64,000 nucleotides of DNA from VAZQ01 sp963816745 (GTDB lineage Bacteria > Pseudomonadota > Alphaproteobacteria > Rhizobiales > Xanthobacteraceae). Below, in pieces: positions 24,798-33,201 of this stretch; position 1 is the stretch's first letter, and each line of letters starts with the position of its first letter. Below the pieces are notes generated by a model. That model searched no databases, was not told where the DNA came from, and saw only the letters and a list, made by a program, of their open reading frames with translations. The stretch spans positions 1,860,001-1,924,000 of the forward strand of contig CAWFLQ010000006.1 in assembly GCA_963816745.1 (NCBI GenBank), in the 5' to 3' direction. Both the position numbers and the translations under genes were made by a program.

Positions 24798-25450
24798 ACG
24801 CAGGGACGCGGATCGTTCTCGCCGACGACCATCCGGTCGTGCTCAACGGCTTGCGCAATCTGATCCAGGCCGAGGACGACCTCGATCTCGTCGGCGAGGC
24901 AGCGACCGGGCTCTCGGCGTTGAAGGTCATCCGCGAGCGACAGCCGGATGTCGCCGTGGTCGACATTTCGATGCCCGAGCTCAACGGCATCATGCTCAGT
25001 CGCCGCATCGCAGAGGAAATGCCGTCCGTCCGGGTCCTGGTACTCACGCTGCACGAGGACCGCGCCTACCTGAAGCAGGCGCTGGAAGCCGGCGTGCTCG
25101 GCTACGTGCTCAAGCGGTCGGCGGCGGAAAATCTCGTTCAGGCGATCCGCGCCGTCGCCATCGGTGCCCTGTACGTCGATCCCGCCATCGCCGAGCGGAT
25201 GTCGGATCCCGGTCCCAAGCGCGCCGGCCGGCTGAAGGAGGGCGGCGCGCCCGGCCTGACCGACCGCGAGGCCGAGGTCCTGAAGCTGGTGGCGCTCGGC
25301 TTCACGAACAAGGAGATCGCCCGCCGGCTCCTCATCGGCGTGAAATCGGTCGAAACCTACAAGGCCCGCGGCGGGGAAAAACTCGGCCTCAAGACGCGCG
25401 CGGCGCTCGTTCGCTATGCGTCGGCACAAGGATGGCTGGCGGATATTTGA
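24794..25450 (+). CDS. NarL/LuxR-type response regulator
   Basis: The receiver domain has the acidic pair in RIVLADDHPVVLNGL, the phospho-acceptor Asp in DVAVVDISMPELNG, and the conserved Thr and Lys regions (VLVLTLHEDRAYLKQALEAG, GYVLKRSA). The C-terminal LuxR HTH reads LTDREAEVLKLVALGFTNKE, then IARRLLIGVKSVETYKA. 218 residues is normal. The start overlaps the kinase stop, so the two form a cognate pair. Targets are not visible from sequence. Confidence 0.93.
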   Translation: MNAGTRIVLADDHPVVLNGLRNLIQAEDDLDLVGEAATGLSALKVIRERQPDVAVVDISMPELNGIMLSRRIAEEMPSVRVLVLTLHEDRAYLKQALEAGVLGYVLKRSAAENLVQAIRAVAIGALYVDPAIAERMSDPGPKRAGRLKEGGAPGLTDREAEVLKLVALGFTNKEIARRLLIGVKSVETYKARGGEKLGLKTRAALVRYASAQGWLADI

Positions 25451-25589
25451 GCTGGCATCAAAGTAAACGGGCCGTGAACGCATCAGCTAAGAATTGGCGA
25501 AACGCTGTGCTCTTTTTTGCGATAATTTTTCAAGGGTTTTGGCCGTAGACCTCGGACGATTGAGGGGTGTGGGTTCGGAACGGGAAGAA

Positions 25590-25889
25590 ATGGCACGCGA
25601 AAAACGCAAGCGCTTGCGTCGCTATCTCGAGTATCGGGCACAGATCGATTTCGAGGACGGGTCGCCGCTGCGCGCCTGCCTGCTGGCGGACGTATCGGAG
25701 ACCGGAGCGCGGCTCAAGCTCGAAGCGCCGGGCAGCATGCCGAACCAGTTCACGCTCCTGCTTGCGGGTGCCGGAAACGCCCGCCGACGCTGCGACGTCG
25801 TCTGGAACACCGGCCGGCAACTCGGCGTCCGGTTCCTGCCTCCGTCCGATGAACCGCCGCTCTGCCTCTCGGTGGCGCTCGACGTTTAG
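25590..25889 (+). CDS. PilZ domain protein
   Basis: A single PilZ domain of 99 residues: the c-di-GMP binding pattern RxxxR is present as REKRKRLRRYLEY and the D/NxSxxG as ADVSETGARLKLE, followed by VVWNTGRQLGVRFLPPSDEP. The ATG at 25590 is preceded by GGGAAGAA. The frame extends 32 codons upstream without any support. PilZ proteins act as c-di-GMP receptors controlling motility, polymers or enzymes. It follows the two-component pair but is separated by 139 bp. Confidence 0.85.
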   Translation: MAREKRKRLRRYLEYRAQIDFEDGSPLRACLLADVSETGARLKLEAPGSMPNQFTLLLAGAGNARRRCDVVWNTGRQLGVRFLPPSDEPPLCLSVALDV

Positions 25890-26040
25890 CCGGTTCTCTT
25901 CGCGCTCCGTTCGTTCTCCAGCGGCAGCGATGCGCTGCTCATCAGCGCGAGCAATGCGCGGACGGCCGCGCTCGGATAGCCCTTGCGACGATGGATGAGC
26001 ATGACCGGCACGGTCGTGCGATGCCGAAGCTCGATTAGGC
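25886..26040 (-). pseudogene. possible C-terminal remnant of a LysR-type regulator
   Basis: On the minus strand a short open stretch reads LRHRTTVPVMLIHRRKGYPS then AAVRALLALM, resembling the last strand and helix of LysR effector domains (V.VMLI...YPS.AVRALLDLM). The other 250 or so residues are missing: immediately upstream is the leader of the PEP-mutase-family gene. It could be a decayed regulator that once controlled the adjacent divergent genes. The evidence is short, so this is tentative. Confidence 0.35.
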
Positions 26041-26122
26041 GGTTTATATTATGCATTGCACGAATCGACACTCGGAAGCGATCCATACGCCGGAACGAAG
26101 AAGCCGGACCAGGAGGACATCC

Positions 26123-26950
26123 ATGCGCACGCAGGCGGACAAGGCGGCGACCTTTCGGGCACTGCACGAACGGCCGGGCGCCTTCATCATTGCAAATCCC
26201 TGGGACGCGGGAACCGCGCGGCTGCTCGCCGCGCTCGGGTTCGAGGCGCTCGCCACCACGAGCCTCGGTCTCGCCAACATGCTGGGCAGCGGCACGGTGA
26301 GCCTTCGCGACATGCTGGAGAATTGCCGCGTGATCGCGGAAGCGACCAGTCTGCCGGTGAACGTGGACCTCGAAAACTGCGGCGCCGACGAACCCGCGTC
26401 TGCGGCCGGGGCGATCCGGCTCGCGTCGGAAGCCGGCGCCGTGGGCGGCTCGATCGAGGACGCCACCGGCGACCCGCGCCGTCCGATCTACGACTTCGCG
26501 CTTGCGGTCGAGCGCGTGCACGCGGCGGCCGAGGTCGCGCATGCGCTGCCGGTGCCGTTCCTGCTCACCGCCCGCGCGGAGAACTACGTGGCGGGCCGCG
26601 CCGACCTCGACGACACGATCCGGCGCCTGCAGGCGTTCGAGGCCGCGGGGGCGGACGTCCTCTATGCGCCGGGGCTCAAGGACCTCGCGACCATCCGCAC
26701 GGTGGTGGCGTCGGTGAGCAAGCCGGTCAATGTCGTGATGACCCACGTCGATCCGACGGTCACCGCCGCGCAATTGTCCGAGGTGGGCGTCAAGCGCATC
26801 AGCGTCGGCGGCAGCCTGTCGCGGTTCGCGCTCGGCGCCTTTCTGCAAGGCGCGCGCGAGATGAAAGAGCAGGGCGCTTTCACCTTCATCCGCAATGCCG
26901 CGCCCAGCAAGGACCTCAAGGCGGCGTTCGCACGCGGCGCCGCCGCATGA
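26123..26950 (+). CDS. isocitrate lyase/PEP mutase family protein
   Basis: The 275-residue protein has the PEP mutase/isocitrate lyase barrel: IIANPWDAGTARLLAALGFE with ALATTS, metal-binding VNVDLENCGAD and GGSIEDATGD, LLTARAENYVAGRADLDDTI, and GADVLYAPGLKDLATIRTVV. These enzymes make or break C-C or P-C bonds of 2-oxo or hydroxy acids, for example methylisocitrate- or oxaloacetate-type lyases. The exact substrate is not evident. AGGAGG lies 6 bp before the ATG at 26123. A TRAP transporter for acids follows on the same strand 239 bp later. Confidence 0.9.
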   Translation: MRTQADKAATFRALHERPGAFIIANPWDAGTARLLAALGFEALATTSLGLANMLGSGTVSLRDMLENCRVIAEATSLPVNVDLENCGADEPASAAGAIRLASEAGAVGGSIEDATGDPRRPIYDFALAVERVHAAAEVAHALPVPFLLTARAENYVAGRADLDDTIRRLQAFEAAGADVLYAPGLKDLATIRTVVASVSKPVNVVMTHVDPTVTAAQLSEVGVKRISVGGSLSRFALGAFLQGAREMKEQGAFTFIRNAAPSKDLKAAFARGAAA

Positions 26951-27189
26951 CGAATGGCCGCTGTCAGGCCGGCATGACGATCCTGCAGGATTGGGCGGCA
27001 CCGCCGAGACATTGCCTCGGTCCGTGCGTAGCGGGCACCGCAAGCGGTCGTTGTAGGCCTCGAGGTGGCGGGGGCTTGGCGGGCGTGATACACGGAAAGC
27101 CAGTGCCGGAGGTCGCCTCGATCCGATACCGCGGTGCGGGGAACGCCGCGCGGATGGCGACAACGCACATAACAAATGGGAGGAAATAC

Positions 27190-28215
27190 ATGAGATCGAC
27201 GACGTTTGCCGTGGGAGTGCTCGCCTGCACTCTGGTGTTGCCGGCTGCGACCGCGAGTTCGCAGACCGTCCTGAACGTGAACGCATGGGTGCCGCCGTCC
27301 CACCTGCTGGTGGCCGACGTGACCATGCCGCTGTGCAAGGACATCGAGCAGGCGACGGCGGGCCGGGTGAAGTGCAACCTGCTGCCGAAGGCGGTGGTGG
27401 CGCCGCCGCAGACGCTCGACGCGGTCAAGGACGGCCTCGCCGATCTCTCCTTCACCGTGCACGGATACACGCCGGGCCGCTTCGCGCTCACCGACGTGGC
27501 CGAGTTCCCGTTCCTGGGCGACACCTCGGAAGCGATTTCGGTCGCCTATCAGCGCCTCCATGAGAAGGTGCTGGCCAAGCAGGATGAGCACAAGGGCGTG
27601 CACGTGCTCGCGGTGTTCACCCATGGCCCCGGTCAGATCTACAACACCAAGCGTCCGATCACCTCGCTCAAGGATCTCGAAGGCCTCAAGATCCGCGTCG
27701 GCGGTGGCTTGGTGAACGAGGTCGCCAAGGCGCTCGGCACGGTGCCGATGCTCAAGCCGGCGCCGGAAAGCTACGAGCTGTTGAGCCAGGGCGTCGCCGA
27801 TGGCTTGTTCTTCCCCAAGGAATCGGCGATCTCGTTCAAGCTGGTTCCGTTGATCAAGCACGTCACCTACGTTCCGGGCGGCCTCTACAATGTCAGCTTC
27901 GCCATGATCGCGAACCCGGCGAAGTGGAGCCAGATCTCGGAAGCCGACCGCGCCGCGATCAACAAGTTGTCCGGCGAGGCGCTGGCACGGCGCGCCGGCC
28001 AGGCCTGGGATGCAACCGATGCCAAGGCTGAGAAGGCGGTACGCGACGCCAACATCCCGGTCGTGACCGCGAACGCGGCATTCATTGCCGAGATCAAGGG
28101 CAAGACCGGCGGGCTCGAGCAGGCCTGGATCGACAAGGTCAAGGCCAAGGGCGTCGACGGCGCCGCGGCGTTGGCCGCGCTGCGCAGCGATATCGCTGCG
28201 GCTTCTAAGAAGTAG
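27190..28215 (+). CDS. dctP: TRAP transporter substrate-binding protein, DctP family
   Basis: A periplasmic DctP-type receptor of 341 residues with a signal peptide ending near ATASSQ (residue 25). Family segments are VNAWVPPSHLLVADVTMPLC, AKQDEHKGVHVLAVFTHGPG, and ITSLKDLEGLKIRVGG, which contains the Arg that binds the ligand carboxylate, followed by PESYELLSQGVADGLFFPKE. GGGAGG precedes the ATG. It is the first gene of dctPQM, with a repeat element between dctP and dctQ. The ligand is probably an organic acid related to the upstream lyase. Confidence 0.92.
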   Translation: MRSTTFAVGVLACTLVLPAATASSQTVLNVNAWVPPSHLLVADVTMPLCKDIEQATAGRVKCNLLPKAVVAPPQTLDAVKDGLADLSFTVHGYTPGRFALTDVAEFPFLGDTSEAISVAYQRLHEKVLAKQDEHKGVHVLAVFTHGPGQIYNTKRPITSLKDLEGLKIRVGGGLVNEVAKALGTVPMLKPAPESYELLSQGVADGLFFPKESAISFKLVPLIKHVTYVPGGLYNVSFAMIANPAKWSQISEADRAAINKLSGEALARRAGQAWDATDAKAEKAVRDANIPVVTANAAFIAEIKGKTGGLEQAWIDKVKAKGVDGAAALAALRSDIAAASKK

Positions 28216-28233
28216 ATTCGCAGCGTTTCCACG

Positions 28234-28368
28234 ATCTCGGTGCGCTCCCCTCCCCCTTGTGGGGAGGGGTTGGGGGTGGGGGTCGCCGTGTGAGGCAACA
28301 GCGGCGCCACACTGCACCACCCCCCTCCCCAGCCCTCCCCCACAAGGGGGAGGGAGCAGACCGAGTTT
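28234..28368. repeat. palindromic intergenic element, second copy (inverted relative to 14.5 kb)
   Basis: The arms CTCGGTGCGCTCCCCTCCCC and GGGAGGGAGCAGACCGAG with the CTTGTGGGG/CCCCACAAG core are the reverse complement of the element at 14521-14685. It lies between dctP and dctQ. A hairpin in the operon mRNA here could protect or attenuate, giving more receptor than membrane protein. That is an inference. Confidence 0.8.
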
Positions 28369-28391
28369 GCCGCTTACGGGGTGTCCCATCC

Positions 28392-28898
28392 ATGGAATCT
28401 GAACATCAGCCGCTCGGATTCTTCGACCGCATCATTGTGCCGACGCTCGGGTATTTCGCGGCGCTGGTGCTGTTCTGCCTGATGGCGCTGACCTGCGTGG
28501 ACGTGATCGGCCGGTATTTTTTCGGCATGCCGGTCCGCGGCGGCTTCGAGATGACGGAGATGCTGCTGGCCGCTCTCATCTTCGCCGGATTGCCGCTGGT
28601 CACGCTGAGGGACGATCACATCACCGTCGATCTGCTCGACCCGGTGGTGCCGGACTGGTTGTTTCGCATCCAGCACGTCGTTGCTTGCCTGATCGGGTTC
28701 GTGGCAACGGCCTATCTCGGATATCGGCTGTGGTTGCGGGCGGTCGGGATGGACAGCGCCGGCGAGACGACGGCGCAACTGAAATTCAAGCTTGCCTATC
28801 TGACCTATGGGATGAGCATCCTGATGCTGCTGACCGCGCTGGCCATGCTGGTGCTCATGCTCCGGCGCCCGACGCGCCACATCGTCGGGCAGGTCTAG
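28392..28898 (+). CDS. dctQ: TRAP transporter small permease, DctQ family
   Basis: A 168-residue membrane protein with four predicted helices: YFAALVLFCLMALTCVDVIG, MTEMLLAALIFAGLPLVTLR, VVACLIGFVATAYLGYRLWL and YGMSILMLLTALAMLVLMLR. The conserved VIGRYFF and the DDHITVDLL loop are DctQ features. The frame extends upstream into the repeat element. ATG 28392 is chosen because the DctQ fold begins there. It lies 4 bp before dctM. Confidence 0.9.
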   Translation: MESEHQPLGFFDRIIVPTLGYFAALVLFCLMALTCVDVIGRYFFGMPVRGGFEMTEMLLAALIFAGLPLVTLRDDHITVDLLDPVVPDWLFRIQHVVACLIGFVATAYLGYRLWLRAVGMDSAGETTAQLKFKLAYLTYGMSILMLLTALAMLVLMLRRPTRHIVGQV

Positions 28899-28902
28899 CA
28901 CC

Positions 28903-30196
28903 ATGCTCGAGGCGCTGATCGGGTTTGCGGCCTTTCTGGCGCTCGCCTTTCTGCGCGTCCCGATGGCATTCGCCATGGGGATCGTCGGCTTCGCCGGCGT
29001 CGCCTACAAGCTCAATTTCAATGTCGCGGCCGCGATGATCGCGCAGGTGACCTACGAGACCGGCCTCGCCTATTCGCTGTCCGTCATTCCGCTGTTCATC
29101 CTGATGGGCAATTTCGTGGCGCACGCGCGGATGTCGGAGGAGCTCTACCACGCCGCCTACTGCTTCCTCGGGCACCGGCGCGGCGGGCTCGCCATGTCCA
29201 CGGTGGTGGCCTGCGCCGGCTTCGGCGCCATCTGCGGCTCCTCGATCGCGACCGCGGCGACCTTCACCAAGGTGGCGTATCCGTCGATGCGCAAGTATCG
29301 CTACAAGGACACGCTCGCGGCCGGGTCCATCGCGGCCGGCGGCACGCTCGGCATCCTGATCCCGCCGTCGGTCATCATGGTGATCTACGGCATCATGACC
29401 GAGACCAGCATCGGCAAGCTGTTCGCCGCCGGCATCATCCCGGGGCTGCTCGCCACCGTGCTGCTGTGCGCGCGCCGTCGTGTGGATCACCTGGCGCGAT
29501 CCCGAGGCCGGCCCGCCGGCCGAGCCGCACTCCTGGTCGGAGCGCCTCGAGGCGCTCAAGCACGTCTGGGCGGTGATCGTGCTGTTCGTGCTCGTCATCG
29601 GCGGCATCTATGTCGGCGCGTTCACCGCCACGGAGGGTGCCGGCATCGGCGCCGGCGGCGCATTCCTGTTCGCGCTGGCGCGCCGGGTGCTGACCTGGAA
29701 GATGCTGATCGACGTCCTGATCGAAAGCGCGCGCACGACGTCGATGCTGTTCATGATCCTGATCGGCGCGCTCCTGTTCGCCAACTTCGTGAACTACACG
29801 ACCATGCCGGCAGACCTGCAAGGCTTCGTCACCCAGTTCAACGTCCACCCGACGCTGGTGATCGCCGCCATCTGCCTGATCTACATCGTGCTCGGAACGG
29901 CCATGGAGGAGCTCTCCATGATCCTCCTGACCGTGCCGCTGTTCTTCCCGGTCGTCACCGGGCTCGGCTACGATCCGATCTGGTTCGGCATCCTGGTGGT
30001 GATCGTGGTGCAGATCGGCATGATCAGCCCGCCCGTCGGCATGAACATCTTCGTGGTGAAGAATCTCATCCGACACCTGTCCATCGCCGACATCTTTCGC
30101 GGCGTGACGCCGTTCACGTTTGCCCTCGTCGCGTTGCTGGCGCTGATCGTCGCGGTGCCCGGTCTCGCGACCTGGCTGCCGGGCTTCATGCGGTGA
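28903..30196 (+). CDS. dctM: TRAP transporter large permease, DctM family (one frameshift)
   Basis: The multi-spanning permease of the TRAP system: VPMAFAMGIVGFAG, SVIPLFILMGNFVAHARMSE, CGSSIATAATFTKVAYPSMR and GGTLGILIPPSVIMVIYGIM, then after the break AFTATEGAGIGAGGAFLFAL, MEELSMILLTVPLFFPVVTG and GMISPPVGMNIFVVKN. The frame shifts near 29468-29476. Removing one base restores LLLCAAVVWITWRDPEAG and about 430 residues. It ends with TGA overlapping a GTG that probably starts the P450 gene, so the four genes look like one transcript. Confidence 0.9.
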
Positions 30197-31484
30197 CTGG
30201 CGGCGGCGACCAGGGACGCGAGCGACGCCTCTGCGGCAGGCGGCACTCGGCTTCGACCTGAAGCGGCTCGATGCCGCCTTTCTCGCCGATCCGTTCCCGA
30301 TCTATCGGGCGCTGCGCGAGCACGATCCCGTCCACCGGATGCCGGACGGATCATATTTCCTCAGCCGCTACGACGACTGTGCGGCCGTCTATCGCGATCC
30401 CGCGACCTGGAGCTCCGACAAGAAGGTCGATTTCCGGCCCAACTTCGGCGCGACCTCGCTCTACGAGCATCATACGACCAGCCTCGTCTTCAACGATCCG
30501 CCCTACCACAGCCGCGTGCGCAAGCTGCTGGCGCCGGCCTTCACGCCACGCGCGCTCAAGGCGCTGCAGCCGCGCATCGAGGCGCTGGTGCACCGATTGC
30601 TCGATCGCGCCGCCGCGGGCGGCGGCATGGACCTGATCGCGGATTTTGCGGCGGCAATCCCGCTGCAGCTCATCGGCGACATGCTGGGCGTGCCCGCCGA
30701 CGAACGCGCACCGTTGCGCGACTGGTCGCTGGCGATCCTCGGCGCGCTCGAGCCGGTGTTGACCGCCGCGCAGCTCGCGCATGGCACCGAGGCGGTCGAC
30801 GACTTCAAGCGATATTTGCGCGATCTCGTCGAGCGGCGCTTGCGCCCCCCGAACCCTCCCCGCAAGCGGGGGAGGGCAGGGAGGGATGACAGCGAAATCC
30901 TCTCCAAGCTGATCGCCGCCACGGATTTGTCGCCGGACGGCAGATCGGAAGACCGCCTGACCGAGCTCGAGCTGCTGCACAATTGCATCTTCATTCTCAA
31001 TGCCGGACACGAGACCACGACCAATCTCATCGGCAATGGCGTCGATCTCCTGATCCGCAATCCCGACGCCATGCGCGATCTGCGCGCCAATCCCGATCTG
31101 ATCGAGACCGCGGTGGAGGAATTCCTGCGTCTGGAAAGCTCGAACCAGCTCGGCAACCGCCGCGCGGCGACGGACACGGTCCTGGGCGGCGTCGCCATGC
31201 CGCGCGGCACCTTCATCCATATCGGCATCGGCGCCGCCAACCGCGATCCCGCGCAATTTCCCGATCCGGATCGTCTCGATATTCGCCGGCATCCCAACCG
31301 GCACCTGGCCTTCGGCACCGGCATCCACGCCTGCGCCGGGATGTCGCTCGCACGCATGGAAGCGCAGGTGGCGATCGGCGCCCTGGTGCAGCGCTTCGCG
31401 ACCATCGAGCGCGCCGGCGAATTCGTTCGCGGCGGCCGCGCGCGCTTCCGCGGATTCCTCCGATATCCGCTGCGATTGTCTTAG
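30193..31484 (+). CDS. cytochrome P450 (5-prime frameshift; repeat-derived insertion)
   Basis: The heme loop FGTGIHACAGMSLARME, the I-helix NAGHETTTN and the ExxR motif in VEEFLRLES identify a bacterial P450. From 30339 it is one open frame of 381 residues. The conserved N-terminal FLADPFPIYRALREHDPVHR is upstream in the same frame without a start codon. The GTG at 30193 overlapping dctM joins this frame only if one base is added near 30230. Residues encoded by 30844-30887 (RPPNPPRKRGRAGRD) replace the usual short loop and derive from the palindromic repeat of 14.5 and 28.2 kb. It probably oxidises the compound imported by the TRAP system, an inference. Confidence 0.88.
30844..30887. repeat. 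fragment of the CCCTCCCC/GGGGAGGG repeat inside the P450 gene
   Basis: The stretch CCCTCCCCGCAAGCGGGGGA with GGGCAGGGAGGG is the core hairpin of the elements at 14521 and 28234. It is in frame and adds about 15 Pro/Arg/Lys-rich residues to the P450 between two helices. Only the core hairpin, not the terminal repeats, is present. Confidence 0.7.
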
Positions 31485-31614
31485 ACTTTGTGCGGCGCCT
31501 CGGCGCGCCGATTTCCCTTGCCGACGGGTCGAGCGTCCTGCACGATCGCGCCCTGTAAAGGCCGACAATCAAGCTCGGCACCGTCAAGAATGAGCAACGC
31601 TCGGGAGGACGACA

Positions 31615-32622
31615 ATGCTACGCATCATCATGCTTGCGACGGCTGCTGTGCTTGCGCTCACCGGCACGGCTTCGGCGCAAAATTATCCATGGAAGCCGGA
31701 GAAGCCGATCACCCTGATCGTGCCGTGGGCGGCCGGCGGCTCGACCGATCAGGTCAGCCGTGTCGCCGCGGCCGAGATCGAGAAGGCGCTCGGCCAGAAG
31801 GTCGTCGTCGTCAACCAGGGCGGCGCGTCGGGCTCGATCGGCACCACGCAACGCCTTGCAGGCGCCGGCGGACGGCTACACCTGGACCGCGGGCGCAGCC
31901 AAGGATCTCGGCACCTATGCGGTCAGCGGGCTGCTCGACACCAAGCTCGCGGACTGGCGGCTCTATCTCACCGTCATCAACGTCTCGATCCTCGGCGTCA
32001 ACAACAACACGCCCTACAAGAGCCGCGCAGGATGTCGTGAACGCGATGAAGGCCAAGCCCGGCCAGGTTTCGGTCGCGACCGCCGGCGTCAACTCGTCCG
32101 GCCACGCCGCGATCGAGGCGTTCACCCGGGCGCTCGGCCTCACCTACAAGCACGTGTCCTACGACGGCGGCAATCCGGCGGTGATCGCCACCGTCGCCGG
32201 CGAGACCGAGATCACGACCCAGCTCGCGGTCGAGCAGGCCAACATGATCCGCGGCAAGCGGCTGCGCCCGCTCGCGGTGCTGTCCGACCAGCCGCTCGAG
32301 CTCGAAGGCTTCGGCACGATCCCGCCGATCACGTCGGCGATCGCCGGCTACAAGCCCGACGCCAACTATTTCGGCATCTTCGTGCCGAAGAACGTCCCGG
32401 CGCCCGTCCTGCAAACCCTCGACATGGTCTGGAAGGACGTCGTGATGAAGTCGGAGGCGCTGAAGAAATATGCCGCCGCCAACGGCGCCCTGTTCGCGCC
32501 GGCCTATGGCGACGACGCGCTGAAGGTGGCGATGCCGGCCATCCGCAGCCACGGCCTGGCAGCTGCAGGAGAGCGGCAAGGCGAAGGTGTCGCCGGACAC
32601 CGTCGGCATTCCGAAGCAGTAA
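31615..32622 (+). CDS. tctC: tripartite tricarboxylate transporter receptor TctC (three frameshifts)
   Basis: A signal peptide (LATAAVLALTGTASAQ) is followed by YPWKPEKPITLIVPWAAGGS, a Bug/TctC opening, then VVNQGGASGSIGTTQRLA. Removing one base near 31858-31864, 32022-32032 and 32550-32556 joins APADGYTWTAGAAKDLGTYA, QDVVNAMKAKPGQVSVATAG and WQLQESGKAKVSPDTVGIPK into one protein of about 335 residues. GGGAGG precedes the ATG. It is the first gene of a TctCBA set, the only complete one in the window, and the downstream catabolic genes suggest a sugar-acid ligand. Confidence 0.85.
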
Positions 32623-32660
32623 GCGCATCGCGTTCCCGGCGCAGCCGGCGCTGCACGGCC

Positions 32661-33191
32661 ATGCAGTGGACCAAGGCCATTTCCGCCGACCGCATCGGCG
32701 GCCTCATCTGGGTCGCCTTCGGCGGCGCGGTGGTCTACGGCTCGTGGGCGATGGATCGGCTGCAGTCGCTGGGCATTCCCCCGGCGACCGCGCCGGGCGT
32801 GGTGCCGGGCCTGCTCGGCATCGCCTTCATCATCTTCGGAGTGATCCTGCTCGTTCGGCGTGAGCCGGCGAGCGCGCCGACGCAGCGGAAACCGCCGCAC
32901 CCGCCGAGCCGCCGCGCCGGCGCATGGCGGACGAGCTCCACTGGAAACGCGCCGCGCTCAGCTGGGCACTCTGCATGACCTATGGCGCCGTGCTGCTCGG
33001 CGGCGGTCTGCCCTATTGGGTGCTGACCGCGGCCTTCCTGTTCCTGCACATTCTCCTGCTGGACGAAACCGAGCAGGTGCCGGCGTCGCCGACGCTGCGC
33101 CGCCTGCTCACTCGCCGCCGTCATCGCGCCTGTCGTGGCGACCGTGGTCATGCTGGTGTTCCAGCACATCTTCCTGGTCCGCCTGCCCTGA
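32661..33191 (+). CDS. tctB: tripartite tricarboxylate transporter small membrane subunit TctB (frameshifts)
   Basis: The product begins MQWTKAISADRIGGLIWVAF and has TctB-like helices: GGAVVYGSWAMDRLQSLGI, VVPGLLGIAFIIFGVILLV, then in other frames LCMTYGAVLLGGGLPYWVLT, AAFLFLHILLL and VVATVVMLVFQHIFLVRLP. About four helices in about 175 residues is normal. Two breaks are needed: near 32876, where adding one base is the simplest repair, and near 33108-33112, where removing one works. It lies between tctC and tctA. Confidence 0.75.
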
Positions 33192-33201
33192 GAGCGCCGC
33201 A

